A DNA stretch of 64,000 nucleotides, from assembly GCA_963662175.1 (NCBI GenBank), contig OY759218.1, positions 47,740,427 to 47,804,426 of the forward strand, written 5' to 3'. The notes under the pieces were generated by a model. The model was not told the DNA's origin. It made no database searches and worked only from the letters and a program-made list of their open reading frames with translations. Positions 32,852-42,659 of the stretch are shown piece after piece (positions within the stretch are counted from its first letter, which is position 1; every line of letters begins with the position of its first letter). The stretch comes from Aradus depressus (taxonomy: Eukaryota; Arthropoda; Insecta; Hemiptera; Aradidae). Both the position numbers and the translations under genes were made by a program.

Positions 32852-32997
32852 TCTACAAAAAGAGATAGATGTGTCCAAATTGATTATATTAGTGCAAAAC
32901 TATCCAGAAATATTTAACATGCGCCACCCTGAATATTTCAACAGTAGCAGACGGGAAAATATATGGGAAGAGATCGGTGGACTGATGAAACAGAATG
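32852..32997 (+). CDS. MADF-BESS protein, exon 1 (MADF domain start)
   Basis: It reads KEIDVSKLIILVQNYPEIFN then MRHPEYFNSSRRENIWEEIG, the start of a MADF DNA-binding domain (L-I-x-x-V-x-x-Y-P-x-L ... W-x-x-I). It ends in an aatg|gtaagt donor. Joining to 34490 restores codon N-G-T and continues the domain as ECKDRW. No in-frame ATG lies between the upstream TGA (about 32822) and the domain, so a short upstream exon or a lost start is likely. The partner is the Harbinger transposase on the other strand; such elements need a second, DNA-binding protein. Confidence 0.8.
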
Positions 32998-33584
32998 GTA
33001 AGTAACTTGAAGTATATAAGTAATAATAATTTTTAGTATTAGTAATAATTAATATTATGTATAATAATTTTTAGTTGTGTACATTGATGGATTGTCACTC
33101 TCACACTTATAACTTTCCTTACCCTGCACTGTAGGTAAAGAAAGTATTTTGATCCGTCAAAAAATTGAGAATGCCGTTTTCAATGGATTTACACGTTTTA
33201 GGGTCCCGTTGAGTATTTGATTTCGACGAAATCGGCTATTCCAGTGGTTACAATTATAATCATTTTTAATTGAACATGTCAACATAACACTGTTCAATAA
33301 TATTGGATTTAGATATTTAATAATTATTATTAATAGTAAACATTGAATCTTCTACATTTGTGCCAGGTACCATTTTTCTTAAAACATATGTATATTTTAT
33401 ATAAAAAACTACACAAAAATATTTTCTAAATATAACCATTACTGATGCAACTAGATTGAGTATGTAGCAGTCGCATATGTTCAAGCAATTTCGAATTCAT
33501 TTACTTATGTTCATTTATTATAAGTTGTATAATTAAATATTTTTTAACTAGCCTACACAGTTTTGTGACGAAACAAAATTATAA

Positions 33585-34327
33585 CTAAGTTTTATAGTAA
33601 TTTAAACACATTGTTTTCCAGCTTGAGATCGTTTCTGTTAAAACCACAGAGATCAGGTGCTCCTGAGAAAGGGACAGTTTCTTTTCAAAAATACGAAACC
33701 TTTTCACCAAAATTCCAATTGCATTTTCAACTACATTTCTTGCACGACTTATGCGGTAGTTGCACATTTTTTCTTCTATCTCGCCATGTACATCTTCTTT
33801 TGAGTATGGGCGCATGATATTTGTACGAAGAGGAAAAGCTTCGTCACCAATAATCACATGAGGAAGATAAATATTAGTACCAGGTAATACCTTTGAAGGC
33901 GGAAGGTTTAGTGAACCATTTTCCAGCCTTTTTCCCAATTCAGAAGAATTGAAAATACTTGAATCAGAGTTTTTTCCATAACCACCAACATCTACAAAAA
34001 TGAACTTTTTATCTGCGTCCACCAATGCTAATAATACGATGCTAAAGCACTTTTTATAGCAGAAGTAATCAGTTCCACTGTTATGAGGTGCTTCTATGAT
34101 GACATGTTTCCCGTCCAAAGCACCAACAGCGTTCGGGAAGTTCCATTTCGTACAAAACCCTCTTTTAATATCTTTCCACATCTCCTCTGTAGGTTGGGGC
34201 ATCGCGGATGGTTGTAAGCACTTCCATATTGCCTTGCAAGTTGAATGAACAATTTCTCTTACTGTTGTTAGACCCATGCTGAAAGAGAATGCCATGGAGC
34301 GGTAAGACATTCCAGTTGCAAAAAACC
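33585..34327 (-). CDS. PIF/Harbinger transposase, exon 2 (DDE domain)
   Basis: It begins after the minus-strand acceptor (AG at 34329-34328); the first in-frame Met is at 34310. It is a DDE_Tnp_4/HARBI1-like nuclease that would cut and join the element ends. Residues counted from that Met: D66 in ALDGKH, D107 in VDVGGYG with D116 in NSDSS, GDEAF (D156) and E195 in NVVENAIG. The exon is open to the stop at 33585, and AATAAA lies downstream at 33519-33514. The exon sits wholly within the intron of the MADF-BESS gene on the opposite strand. With exon 1 the protein is about 345 residues, normal for HARBI1-like transposases. Confidence 0.9.
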
Positions 34328-34489
34328 TAAAAAAAAAAAAAATTAAAAAATTAATTAATTCTATTATGAAACGGTATTATTAAACACATTGTAGGCCCTA
34401 TTTATTTATAAGCACGAGATAACTTTAACTTTTGTTTGTTTTGAAGATTGTGTTAATTCAGTAGACAATGTAAACTTATCGTGTTTCAG

Positions 34490-35297
34490 GTACTGAATGC
34501 AAGGATCGTTGGGCAAAAGTTCGAGACAATCATCGAAAAGCACTCCAACGCCGGAGAACCAAAAGTGGCCAAGCTGCGAAAAATTGCAAACCACCGAAGT
34601 TTGAGCAAGAATTAGCCTTCCTGGTACCATATCTTGCCGATGGCGATAATCGTCAATCAAACTTTACAGCTGCTGTCGATCAAGATGAAGAAGACCAACA
34701 TTATGAAGAGGAAGATAATAATTCCGAAATGCCAGAGTCGCCTAATATTTCCTTGCCAGTTCCAAGCCATCTAACGATAACTTCGCAGGATTCGCTCTCC
34801 ACCTATCCTCCGTCATCCACGGCATCGTCGCGTAGTTGGTCGAAGAAAGAGCTCATGTCCAACCCAAAAAAAAGGAATAGGGCTGGAAATGCCCCTGCAA
34901 AAACGTGTTGGAGGACTATTTGGCAAGAAAAAGGCAGCAACCTACCGAAGAAGACTCTTTAGCAGCCTTGTTTACAACAATGGGAAAAACTGTCAAAAAT
35001 TTTCCTCTTCGTGACCAGATTGACATAAAAAGAAAATTTTTTAAACTGGTTTCAGACAAAGAAATGGACATTGCACTTAGAGTGGGGGAACCACCAACGT
35101 CTGTATTACACAACATGGATACAGTTTCAAGACAGTCACATTTTTTTTCGCAAGCTCCACCTCAACCAGAAAACACTGACCTTGTTTTACCAAAATACAA
35201 TGAAACTCCTCAACGACCTACACCACAACCAAATGCTGACGAGGCAACACTTAGCAGCTACAGCGCTTGGGGATGGAGGGACGAAACTGATGCATGA
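34490..35297 (+). CDS. MADF-BESS protein, exon 2 (frameshifted)
   Basis: It begins after the acceptor tttcag at 34489 and completes the MADF domain (TECKDRWAKVRDNHRKAL). An acidic Glu/Asp linker (about 34680-34730) and a Ser/Pro stretch follow. The frame then slips by one base near 34895-34902, in a run of five A: six A would keep it open. In the second frame the protein goes on as VLEDYLARKRQ and a BESS motif (LAALFTTMGKTVKNFPLRD then QIDIKRKFFKLV), ending at 35297. BESS regions mediate protein contacts. AATAAA follows at 35304-35309. The slip could be a real mutation or a base-calling error. Confidence 0.82.
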
Positions 35298-35688
35298 GAT
35301 TTCAATAAAAAATAAATTAAAAAAAAAAAAAAAATTGATATTGCCACATTGTTTTTTTTTTCTTTTTTCTAAATATAAATGTTATAACATTGAAGCTGCG
35401 CCGTTATTTATTCATTTATTTTATACATTCCCCTACAGTAAAGTCAAATTAGCAAAATATCATTTAGTGAATTGGAAAATAAATTGGTGTTAGCCTATAT
35501 GTTTGGTACTATTTCATTATGTGTACAGGTTTTAAAATTGTGCTAAACCTGGAAAACTTTATACATTGTTTGGCACATAAAACCCGTCTGGTCTTCAAAA
35601 TGTTTATACAGAATACATAGTAAGTTTAGAGTATTACAAAAAATAATATTAATAAAACGACCAATGAAATAATCACGTAGGAACTTAC

Positions 35689-35974
35689 CGCAAACAAATC
35701 GCTAGCCTTTCCTTTGGTTCAACAGGACTTCGAAACTTAGTTTGTTTCCTGAAGATTTCATCTTTAATGAGGTCATAAAGGGATTCGAACTTCTCCTGAG
35801 TCATTCGGAAGTATTGAAAGAATTTAGCATCATCTTCCATAAGGTCCGGAAACAAGGTATGAAATTCACCAAAAATCAGTCTTTTTCTATTGATTTGATG
35901 AATCCAAAATTTTTTTTTTTTTTGGTTAGCATCTCTTCCTCTTCTTCTACCAAAATTGCACTAACACTCGTCAT
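35689..35974 (-). CDS. PIF/Harbinger transposase, exon 1
   Basis: From the ATG at 35974 the frame reads MTSVSAILVEEEEEMLT and then a Lys run. After the run, in the shifted frame, it reads FWIHQINRKRLIFGEFHTL ... YFRMTQEKFESLYDLI ... FRSPVEPKERLAICLR, the standard N-terminal half of insect Harbinger transposases. The shift lies in a run of 14 A (35923-35910 minus strand); 12 or 15 would be in frame. The exon ends at a GTAAGT donor (35688-35683), and joining to 34327 gives R-F-F-A-T-G-M in frame. The run-length break may be a real mutation or an assembly error. Confidence 0.85.
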
Positions 35975-37560
35975 CACTATCCATTTTGACCTTGTTCACC
36001 ACAAGGTAGCTCAGTATACACTGCCGGAGTTCCCGTTTAGTACGCGCACCCACCTTTAAAAATGCCGTCCGTGCCGTGCCGTCCTAGTGCGCGCTTAGCT
36101 TATATATCCTAAATTTTACATACTTGCAACAGCAGCAGACTGCTACTTAAATTCAACAATAACAGGATACCTTATCGCAGTGTATACTAACTAACTTTCA
36201 ATTGAAATAAACCTTTCACCTTTCCTGTTACTCACCGACCTGCTCTATGCAGTTATCAATGCCAAATGTTATTCTGCTACTTGCTACATTTAGTCTCTAT
36301 TTTTTGTAGGTTGCCCGGTTTGCGAGATATGTGCCGAAAACCGACCTCAAATGTGGTTTTGAAACCCATTTTTTTAGACGTTTGTTTGATTTAGAAGAAA
36401 ACGGTTAGTCCAAACAAAAAATGGTTCTTACCAAAACTGTTTCTTATTAAATTTCCAAAATAAACAAAATATTTTTACGCAACACCGATTGGCGGAAAGA
36501 AAACTTTTTTTCTACTTTTCAGTGTGCTATACTTAATTTAAATATAAGGTACATTTCTGAAAAACTATTTTCTTATAACCTAGATGGGAGAAAAAAAAGT
36601 TTCCATAGAACAAATGAAGCAGTTAAGGGTTAAGTAACTTCTTGTTGGATGAAAAATATAGGTCCAGGGACCTAATGAAGAATATTTATGGTGAAAATCT
36701 GAGAGCGGATGAAGCAGACATCGTGTTACATTCATTTACACTGAGCAGTGTTATTCAGTGTTATACGACATAATTTAACTATTACCGTTTAAAGGTTATA
36801 GGGTCTGGTATATGAGGGAAAAATCCGCAAAGATCTGTTATTATATCTAGACAAAATAATAGCGTTCAATATCTTAAGAACTTGGATATGCACTAAGAAT
36901 AATAAACAACATTAATCAAAGAGCAAGCTGCAGAGAAATATTTGAAAAAAACTTAAAATTCTGCATTTGCCTGCCCTCTTTATATTTGAAATATTAATGA
37001 TTATTAGGAATAATAAAAATATTTCCCCTCTTAACAATTCTAGTCATTATTACGATATCAGGAAGAAAGAAGAATTTCAAATAACTAAACATTGCTCCTC
37101 TCTTTTTGAAAAAATTACAACTCATTTCCTTTAATGCTCTTTCCCACTTCTTGAAGACAATAGAAACAATAACAACATTTTTAACTTCAACTAAAAATGT
37201 TTATGTTAGAGAAAACCCTCTCTTTAGAAACGGAAATTGTTTCGCATTGTTCAAAAATATTTAAATAACCATAATAAAAAAAATTGTGTATCATATTCAA
37301 AACATTATTTGATACATAGCTTTCATTTTCATTTTTTTGCAATGTTCCTCCATATACATATATCCTCTTTAAGGTCTGTCAAATCTATTTTTTAATCATT
37401 ATTTTTATTATTTATATAATAATTTATTTTATTTCTCTTCGTTTTTCTTTTTTCGTTTAGTTACTAATATATGTAATTGTTATTGTTATTTTGTTTTCTT
37501 TCTTTTTTCTATATTTCGCAAATTGTGACCTGACGAAGGGACGTAAGAACGTCGAATGTC
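35975..37560. other. spacer with an R-2 fragment
   Basis: 36295-36480 is R-2 text ('tttgcgagatatgtgcc', 'gaaaacggttagtcc'). At about 37529-37555 a stem-loop ctgacgaagggacgt ... acgtcgaatg resembles the GATGA/GAAAC signature. No gene was seen. Confidence 0.5.
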
Positions 37561-37564
37561 GTCG

Positions 37565-37865
37565 TGAATGGGACACTTCCAGAAGATTTATAAAGAATCA
37601 CTATCTTAATTTTAATTAAATTAAAAATGTATCTACTGTATTTATTAATATTATTATCTTTGTACTCATATTTTTGAATACCTATTAATTTATTTATTTC
37701 ATTTTATTTTTTAGTAGTATTGTTAATCTAATCCATGTGTGTCAGACACTAAGGGTTAATATCTGTTTATATATCTAATTTATAAGCTAATTTAATGTAT
37801 ACATTCTTATGACGTATCCTATTACTATGTTATGGTATAACGGAAATAAATATTATTATTGTATG
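37565..37865 (+). repeat. dispersed repeat R-5 (copy without insertion)
   Basis: This runs 'gacacttccagaag', 'tgtactcatattttt', 'tagtagtattgttaat', 'cattcttatgacgtatcc', 'gaaataaatattattatt'. Its first half matches 46865-46949 plus 47858-47960, and its end matches 17435-17555. It looks like the 3' part of a retroposon. Confidence 0.65.
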
Positions 37866-37966
37866 TCTATCAAATTTATATCGAATTTTTTAAATTTGGA
37901 AAAACATGAAGAATTTATTGTGCAATAATCTGATAACTCTGCGAAAGCTTAGGTTCGAGAGTAAAC

Positions 37967-38606
37967 ATGAGTAGGTGGTCGATAGGTAGACCTCTTCAGG
38001 TAGTTGGCGAGTAGACCTCTTCAGATGGTCGATAGGTAGACCTCTTCAGGTTGTTGGCGAGTAGACCTCTTCAGATGGTCGATAGGTAGACCTCTTCAGG
38101 TTGTTGGCGAGTAGACCTCTTCAGATGGTCGATAGGTAGACCTCTTCAGGTAGTTGGCAAGTAGACCTCTTCAGATGGTCGATAGGTAGACCTCTTCAGG
38201 TAGTTGGCAAGTAGACCTCTTCAGATGGTCGATAGGTAGACCTCTTCAGGTAGTTGGCAAGTAGACCTCTTCAGATGGTCGATAGGTAGACCTCTTCAGG
38301 TAGTTGGCAAGTAGACCTCTTCAGATGGTCGATAGGTAGACCTCTTCAGGTAGTTGGCAAGTAGACCTCTTCAGATGGTCGATAGGTAGACCTCTTCAGG
38401 TTGTTGGCAAGTAGACCTCTTCAGATGGTCGATAGGTAGACCTCTTCAGGTTGTTGGCAAGTAGACCTCTTCAGATGGTCGATAGGTAGACCTCTTCAGG
38501 TTTTTGGCAAGTTGACCTCTTCAGATGGTCGATAGGTAGACCTCTTCAGGTTTTTGGCAAGTTGACCTCTTCAGATGGTCGATAGGTAGACCTCTTCAGG
38601 TTGTTG
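37967..38606 (+). repeat. 50-bp minisatellite made of two 25-bp monomers
   Basis: The strict 50-bp period has half-units agacctcttcagatggtcg.. and agacctcttcaggtagttg... About 12-13 copies are almost uniform, implying recent expansion. A looser array of the same 25-bp monomer is at 41178-41432. Confidence 0.95.
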
Positions 38607-38663
38607 CGGGATTGCTGGGAATGTAAAATGCAGGAATAACATGTGAAATATCCTTTTCAAATG

Positions 38664-40254
38664 AATGGGTGATTGGAAAAAGGATAACATTCCAGAAATA
38701 TGGCGAACTAAGGTGACATAGCCATTTTATGAATACTTCTATCTTCTATCCGCTGAGCGAAAAAACGATAAAATCCCCGGCCGCCTTAATGTAAAAACAT
38801 TGTTGAAACAATGTTGTTGACTGGAAAAAGGATAATATTAGGGAATCTTGTCGTTTATCCACGCAATGTAAGTAGACGTTTGCTCGACCTGTGAAGATTT
38901 AAATGCAAAAATGAAGTCAACAGTTCTTAATGAAACCGCAAAGAGATGCGCAGTGGCGGAACTTATGGTTCATAAAAGACGAGCATCTAAATTTTATAAA
39001 AAACTCCAAGAAATCAAAGAGACCTATAACGCGAGAAATGACGTTGGAGCAATAGTCTTTGATTATATGCAAAACCTTCCCCTTCCTTTAATGCCAGTTC
39101 AGGAAATGTTTTATCTACGCAAACTTTGGTATTACGTTTTTAATGTCCATAGCCTTGGCAACGATATATCGATGTTCTACACATACATAGAGGGAGATGC
39201 TCAACGAGGCCCCAATGAAGTCAGTACGTCGGTTTTGGACTTCATTACCCAACATATCCCTGCAGAAGTAAAAATCTTACATGTCTTTAGTGACGCATGC
39301 GCAGGACAAAACCGCAATCACACTTTAACCAGATTGTTTACTGCACTGACCATGAATGGTAGATTTCAAGAAATTCATCAATATTTTCCAATCCGAGGCC
39401 ATAGTTTTTTGCATTGTGACAGAAACTTCTCAGTTATTAAACGCTCGTTAAAGAAATTCGTTAGGATTTATTCTCCTGATCAATACAACGAAATCATTAC
39501 GTCTTCTAAGAAAAAAAACAATAAGTTGCAAGTAAAGCGGCTAACAAATACCGATATTCTGGATTTCAAAAGTTGGTGGCCAAAATATTTTAAAAAGACG
39601 GCCAAAGATGTTGAAAAAAAACAGTCATTTACCATAAGCAAATACAGGCATTTAACATATAACCAAACAATGAAAGGCTATATCAAGTCGTCTGAATTCA
39701 TTGATGGTTTTACCTATGGTCTTTTTAATATGAAAAAACAAGACAATGTGGACCTTCCCACTTCAAAAGCATACAATGGCAAACTTCCTATTAACTCCAA
39801 GAAGCTAGAAGATGTTTCCAAAATAAAACATTATATACCAGAAGACTACAGGGCCTTCTATGATGATATACTCACAAATCCTACAACAAATAGAGAGAAC
39901 AGTGATCCAGAAGACTGAAAAGCATATAAATGTTATTGCATGCAAGTTTTTGTCAAGTTTGTTTCTTAAATAAAAATTAGTTCTTTATAAATGCCTTTTT
40001 TTATTTTGTTTTACTCACATTTTCGATTTTGAGTGGAAAAAGGATAAGATTTTTGTACTTTCAAATATCAATAACTACTTACCTAATAGGCATGGACCGT
40101 TAGTACTTTGGCACTAAATATAACTTGTCAAAGTACACGATTGGCCAATAGAAAAGTTTTTAGTAAAACTAGTAGCTTTGCCGCAAAACAGTTTTTTTCT
40201 GATTTTCCAAAAACGAGGTTCGAAGGAATGTTATCCTTTTTCCAATCACCCATT
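38664..40254 (+). mobile_element. compact DNA transposon with 30-bp perfect inverted ends and DUF7869-like gene
   Basis: 38664-38693 and 40225-40254 are exact inverted repeats over 30 bp (they start aatgggtgattgg). The 14-bp word tggaaaaaggataa inside the left end recurs at 38822-38835 and 40034-40047 in the same orientation and inverted at 40231-40244. The element is 1591 bp, carries one ORF and has no obvious target duplication beyond an ambiguous AT. Equal ends mean recent mobility. I cannot assign it to a named superfamily. Confidence 0.88.
38911..39918 (+). CDS. DUF7869-like (putative transposase) protein
   Basis: The 335-codon intact ORF resembles a family of arthropod transposon proteins of unproven function, with an RNase H-like look. 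Markers: FDYMQNLPLPLMP (D51), YIEGDAQRGPNEV, FSDACAGQNRNH (D128), RGHSFLHCDRNF (H164, D170). The acid that often follows in relatives (F-G-x-I-E) is K177 here (SVIKR). The same frame is open upstream to 38872 and reads VDVCSTCEDLNAK, matching the family before its usual middle, so coding probably starts further upstream or in a lost exon; a splice acceptor-like tag is at 38871-38874. Family members are often about twice this length, so the copy may be internally deleted. AATAAA lies at 39969-39974. Confidence 0.85.
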   Translation: MKSTVLNETAKRCAVAELMVHKRRASKFYKKLQEIKETYNARNDVGAIVFDYMQNLPLPLMPVQEMFYLRKLWYYVFNVHSLGNDISMFYTYIEGDAQRGPNEVSTSVLDFITQHIPAEVKILHVFSDACAGQNRNHTLTRLFTALTMNGRFQEIHQYFPIRGHSFLHCDRNFSVIKRSLKKFVRIYSPDQYNEIITSSKKKNNKLQVKRLTNTDILDFKSWWPKYFKKTAKDVEKKQSFTISKYRHLTYNQTMKGYIKSSEFIDGFTYGLFNMKKQDNVDLPTSKAYNGKLPINSKKLEDVSKIKHYIPEDYRAFYDDILTNPTTNRENSDPED

Positions 40255-40734
40255 TAATATGATTGCATCTCATATTAATCATTGACTTATATAAAGAAAA
40301 AATTGAGTTAGCCTGGTATAGAAAGAATGGAGGGAGCTGACAGATGTTGGAGAAGACGGAGGAAGTGAAGCTGAATGCTACTGTTGTCAGAAGAAGTCAG
40401 CAACCAGCAGGCAGCCTTTGTTAGGCATCAAATGAAGCAGTAGGGTGGCCTACTCATCAGCCAATTTCTGGATATAAGTATATCGTACTTTAAAAAAGTG
40501 GGTCACAACCAAAGAATGACATAGCTATAAAAACGTTATTTTCTACTCTTCACTTCTAATAGTGAACAAAAGTTGTCTCTTATAATGGCTTACAAAATCT
40601 GAACTTGATCAAAACATTTTTTGAGAAGCTGCAAGCCACACAAAATCATTATTTTGTTGATTATATGAGTTTTTCCCTATTAACTGTGTTGTACTCTTCA
40701 GCGTTTAAATTATTAAGTAGGTACCAATTTTTAC
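40255..40734. other. spacer, no gene seen
   Basis: No recognised feature. Confidence 0.4.
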
Positions 40735-40860
40735 TTTCTCAGCTATACTAAGTAGGTATAGGAGAAGTTATATAATCGGTTAAACATTCGATGCGGAGTT
40801 TTCAACGGAATTTCAAGTTTTTCGACCTCCGAATTCCAATTATAAAAAAATATTTATGTG
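40735..40860 (+). repeat. R-1 first-end fragment
   Basis: 'agctatactaagtaggtatag' palindrome region, 'gaagttatataatcgg', 'ttttcaacggaatttcaag'. Truncated after about 125 bp. Confidence 0.7.
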
Positions 40861-41177
40861 TGTCCATATTTTATGTACCCTTCCTCTCAAGAAAAAATAT
40901 TGTTTTGGTGTAAATTATTTAATGTTAGTTATTGGTTTAGTCACAATTATGTCATGTCTTTTACTCTTAACAACAAGTTTGTTTTATTCGACCACAAGCC
41001 TGATCTCTTCTCCTTCGTATTACATCGTTGGTAAATCCTTCCCTAATGTATATTTGAACACCCAGTCAAAACTATCAGTTTCATCTGTAATTCTCCTGAG
41101 AGGATAAAGATCTTTTTTTCATTTCATCTCAACCGATATGATGAGATGAACCCAATCACAAGGTTGTAGACATACCT

Positions 41178-41432
41178 ATATGTAGATCTCTTCAGATGAT
41201 CGGTGGGTAGACCTCTTCTGGTGGCCGGTGGGTGGACCTCATCAGGTGGTCGGTGGGTAGACCTCTTCTGGTGGCCGGTGGATGGACCTCATCAGGTAGG
41301 TGGTCGGTTGGTAGACCTCGTCAGGTGGCCGGTGGGTGGAGCCCTTCAGGTGGTCGGTGGGTAGTCCTCTTCAGGTGGGTGGACCTCTTCAGGTGGGTGG
41401 ACCTCATCAGGTGGTCGGTAGATAGACCTGCA
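41178..41432 (+). repeat. 25-bp minisatellite, diverged array
   Basis: About ten irregular monomers of gtcggtgggtagacctcttcagg type, the same family as 37967-38606 but with more substitutions and unequal spacing. Confidence 0.9.
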
Positions 41433-41957
41433 GATGAGCAAGAAGAGTAGAAGAAGAACAGAGAACAATTCCCAGATCGAGTAGACTAGACACAAAATTT
41501 AATTTAGCTGCCTCTGTGGCTTCACCTCCACCTCCACCACCACAATAAATCCTTTTTATCTTTTGCTATTCTCTTTTTCTTTTTTCGGCCCTTTTTTTTC
41601 TGTTTGTGTTTTTTGTAATTTTTTTTTTTCCTTTCTTTTTAAAGGACACAAAAAGCTACTGAGTCAATGAAAATTATCGGAGACTGTGTGACAATGTACG
41701 TGCGATAATTTCCGTGTGGGTCTGCCGCCCTGACAAAGCGTTTACAGATGGGAGCGTCCGGGAAATCGGGCGGAACCCCCCCCCCCCCCCCTCCCCCCAT
41801 GGCTGACCAAAAGAACGACATATTTAGTAGGGCTAAGGGGAGGTTTACATCCTTTTGTTCTCTACATCAAAACCGGGTCCCTTCAGCAACCAATCCCTAC
41901 AAGGCTGTATCTAGGGTTTTTGGCACCCTACAAGATACACACACTGACAGACAGGAC
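41433..41957. other. spacer with C-tract
   Basis: C16 lies at 41776-41791 followed by T and six C. No gene was seen. Confidence 0.45.
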
Positions 41958-41964
41958 ATTTGTT

Positions 41965-42545
41965 TTTACTTCCCCAGCAAAGTATAGGGGAAGTTATGTA
42001 ATCATTCAGAAATTTGATGCGGAGTTTTCAATGGAATTTCATGTTTTACTACCTCCTAATTCCAAAAGAAAAAAAAAACATTTTTGGCTGTCTATGTGTA
42101 TGTGAACTCGATCACTCCCAATAGAATGAATATATCAACATGAAATTCCATATGTGTATCCAGATCGATTTATCTATCGATCTATTTATTTTCAGCCAAC
42201 ACAACAAAAGGGAAATTTCATAAGGATGGCGTATATCAATTTTTCGCGAAGCATCAGGAAAAGTAGGCTCGACTCAATACCCTAATAACTATGTATTTGT
42301 GCTGGGGAAGTATATCGACGGTGACTCACCGACAACGTTTCATTTTGAAATCAGGGAGTCGAAAAATATGAAAACATCCAATTTCTGACCGATTACATAA
42401 CTTCGTACAGCCGAAACCTAAAAAACATAATTTAATGCTCGAATTTGTCTGTTTCGGTCGCAGGGCGATCAGAGGAGGGGGTTGGACTCGAACACCCTAA
42501 TGAATGTATCAACACAAAAGTTAGCATGAGGATTGAAAAGTCCTA
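41965..42545 (+). repeat. R-1 family copy, broken
   Basis: It runs from 'ttacttccccagcaaagtataggggaag' in two steps to 'tgctggggaagtatatcgac' and the 'ggtgactcaccgac' hairpin (about 42300-42335). A further module piece at 42460-42545 follows a minus-oriented snippet. Confidence 0.7.
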
Positions 42546-42659
42546 CACACATCGTCCTACACTGGAATGACAGTGTCGCGACACCAGTGACAGTCTGACA
42601 GAGAGCTTAATGTGCCCGATCCATTGTGATGTGTCCTTGGCAGCTGTCATGTTAATTGC

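Larger units (their letters stand above)
32852..35974. mobile_element. PIF/Harbinger DNA transposon with interlocked genes
   Basis: Exon order along the plus strand: MADF exon 1 (+), transposase exon 2 (-), MADF exon 2 (+), transposase exon 1 (-). Each gene's intron contains one whole exon of the other. Terminal inverted repeats and the usual 3-bp TWA duplication were not found, so the true ends lie somewhat outside these limits. An R-2 fragment (about 33108-33240) lies inside the MADF intron. Two one-base slips, both in A-runs, are the only coding defects seen. Confidence 0.85.

Noticed and set aside
37967..38606. CRISPR array
   Set aside because: There are no unique spacers; the whole 50-bp period is repeated, the genome is eukaryotic, and no cas-like gene is present.
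41748..42105. Coding openings across the C-tract and R-1 first end
   Set aside because: Recurring readings such as RGSYVI.QKFDAEFS come from R-1 copies in several places (20783, 27244, 45606, 50327, 57228) and reflect the repeat.
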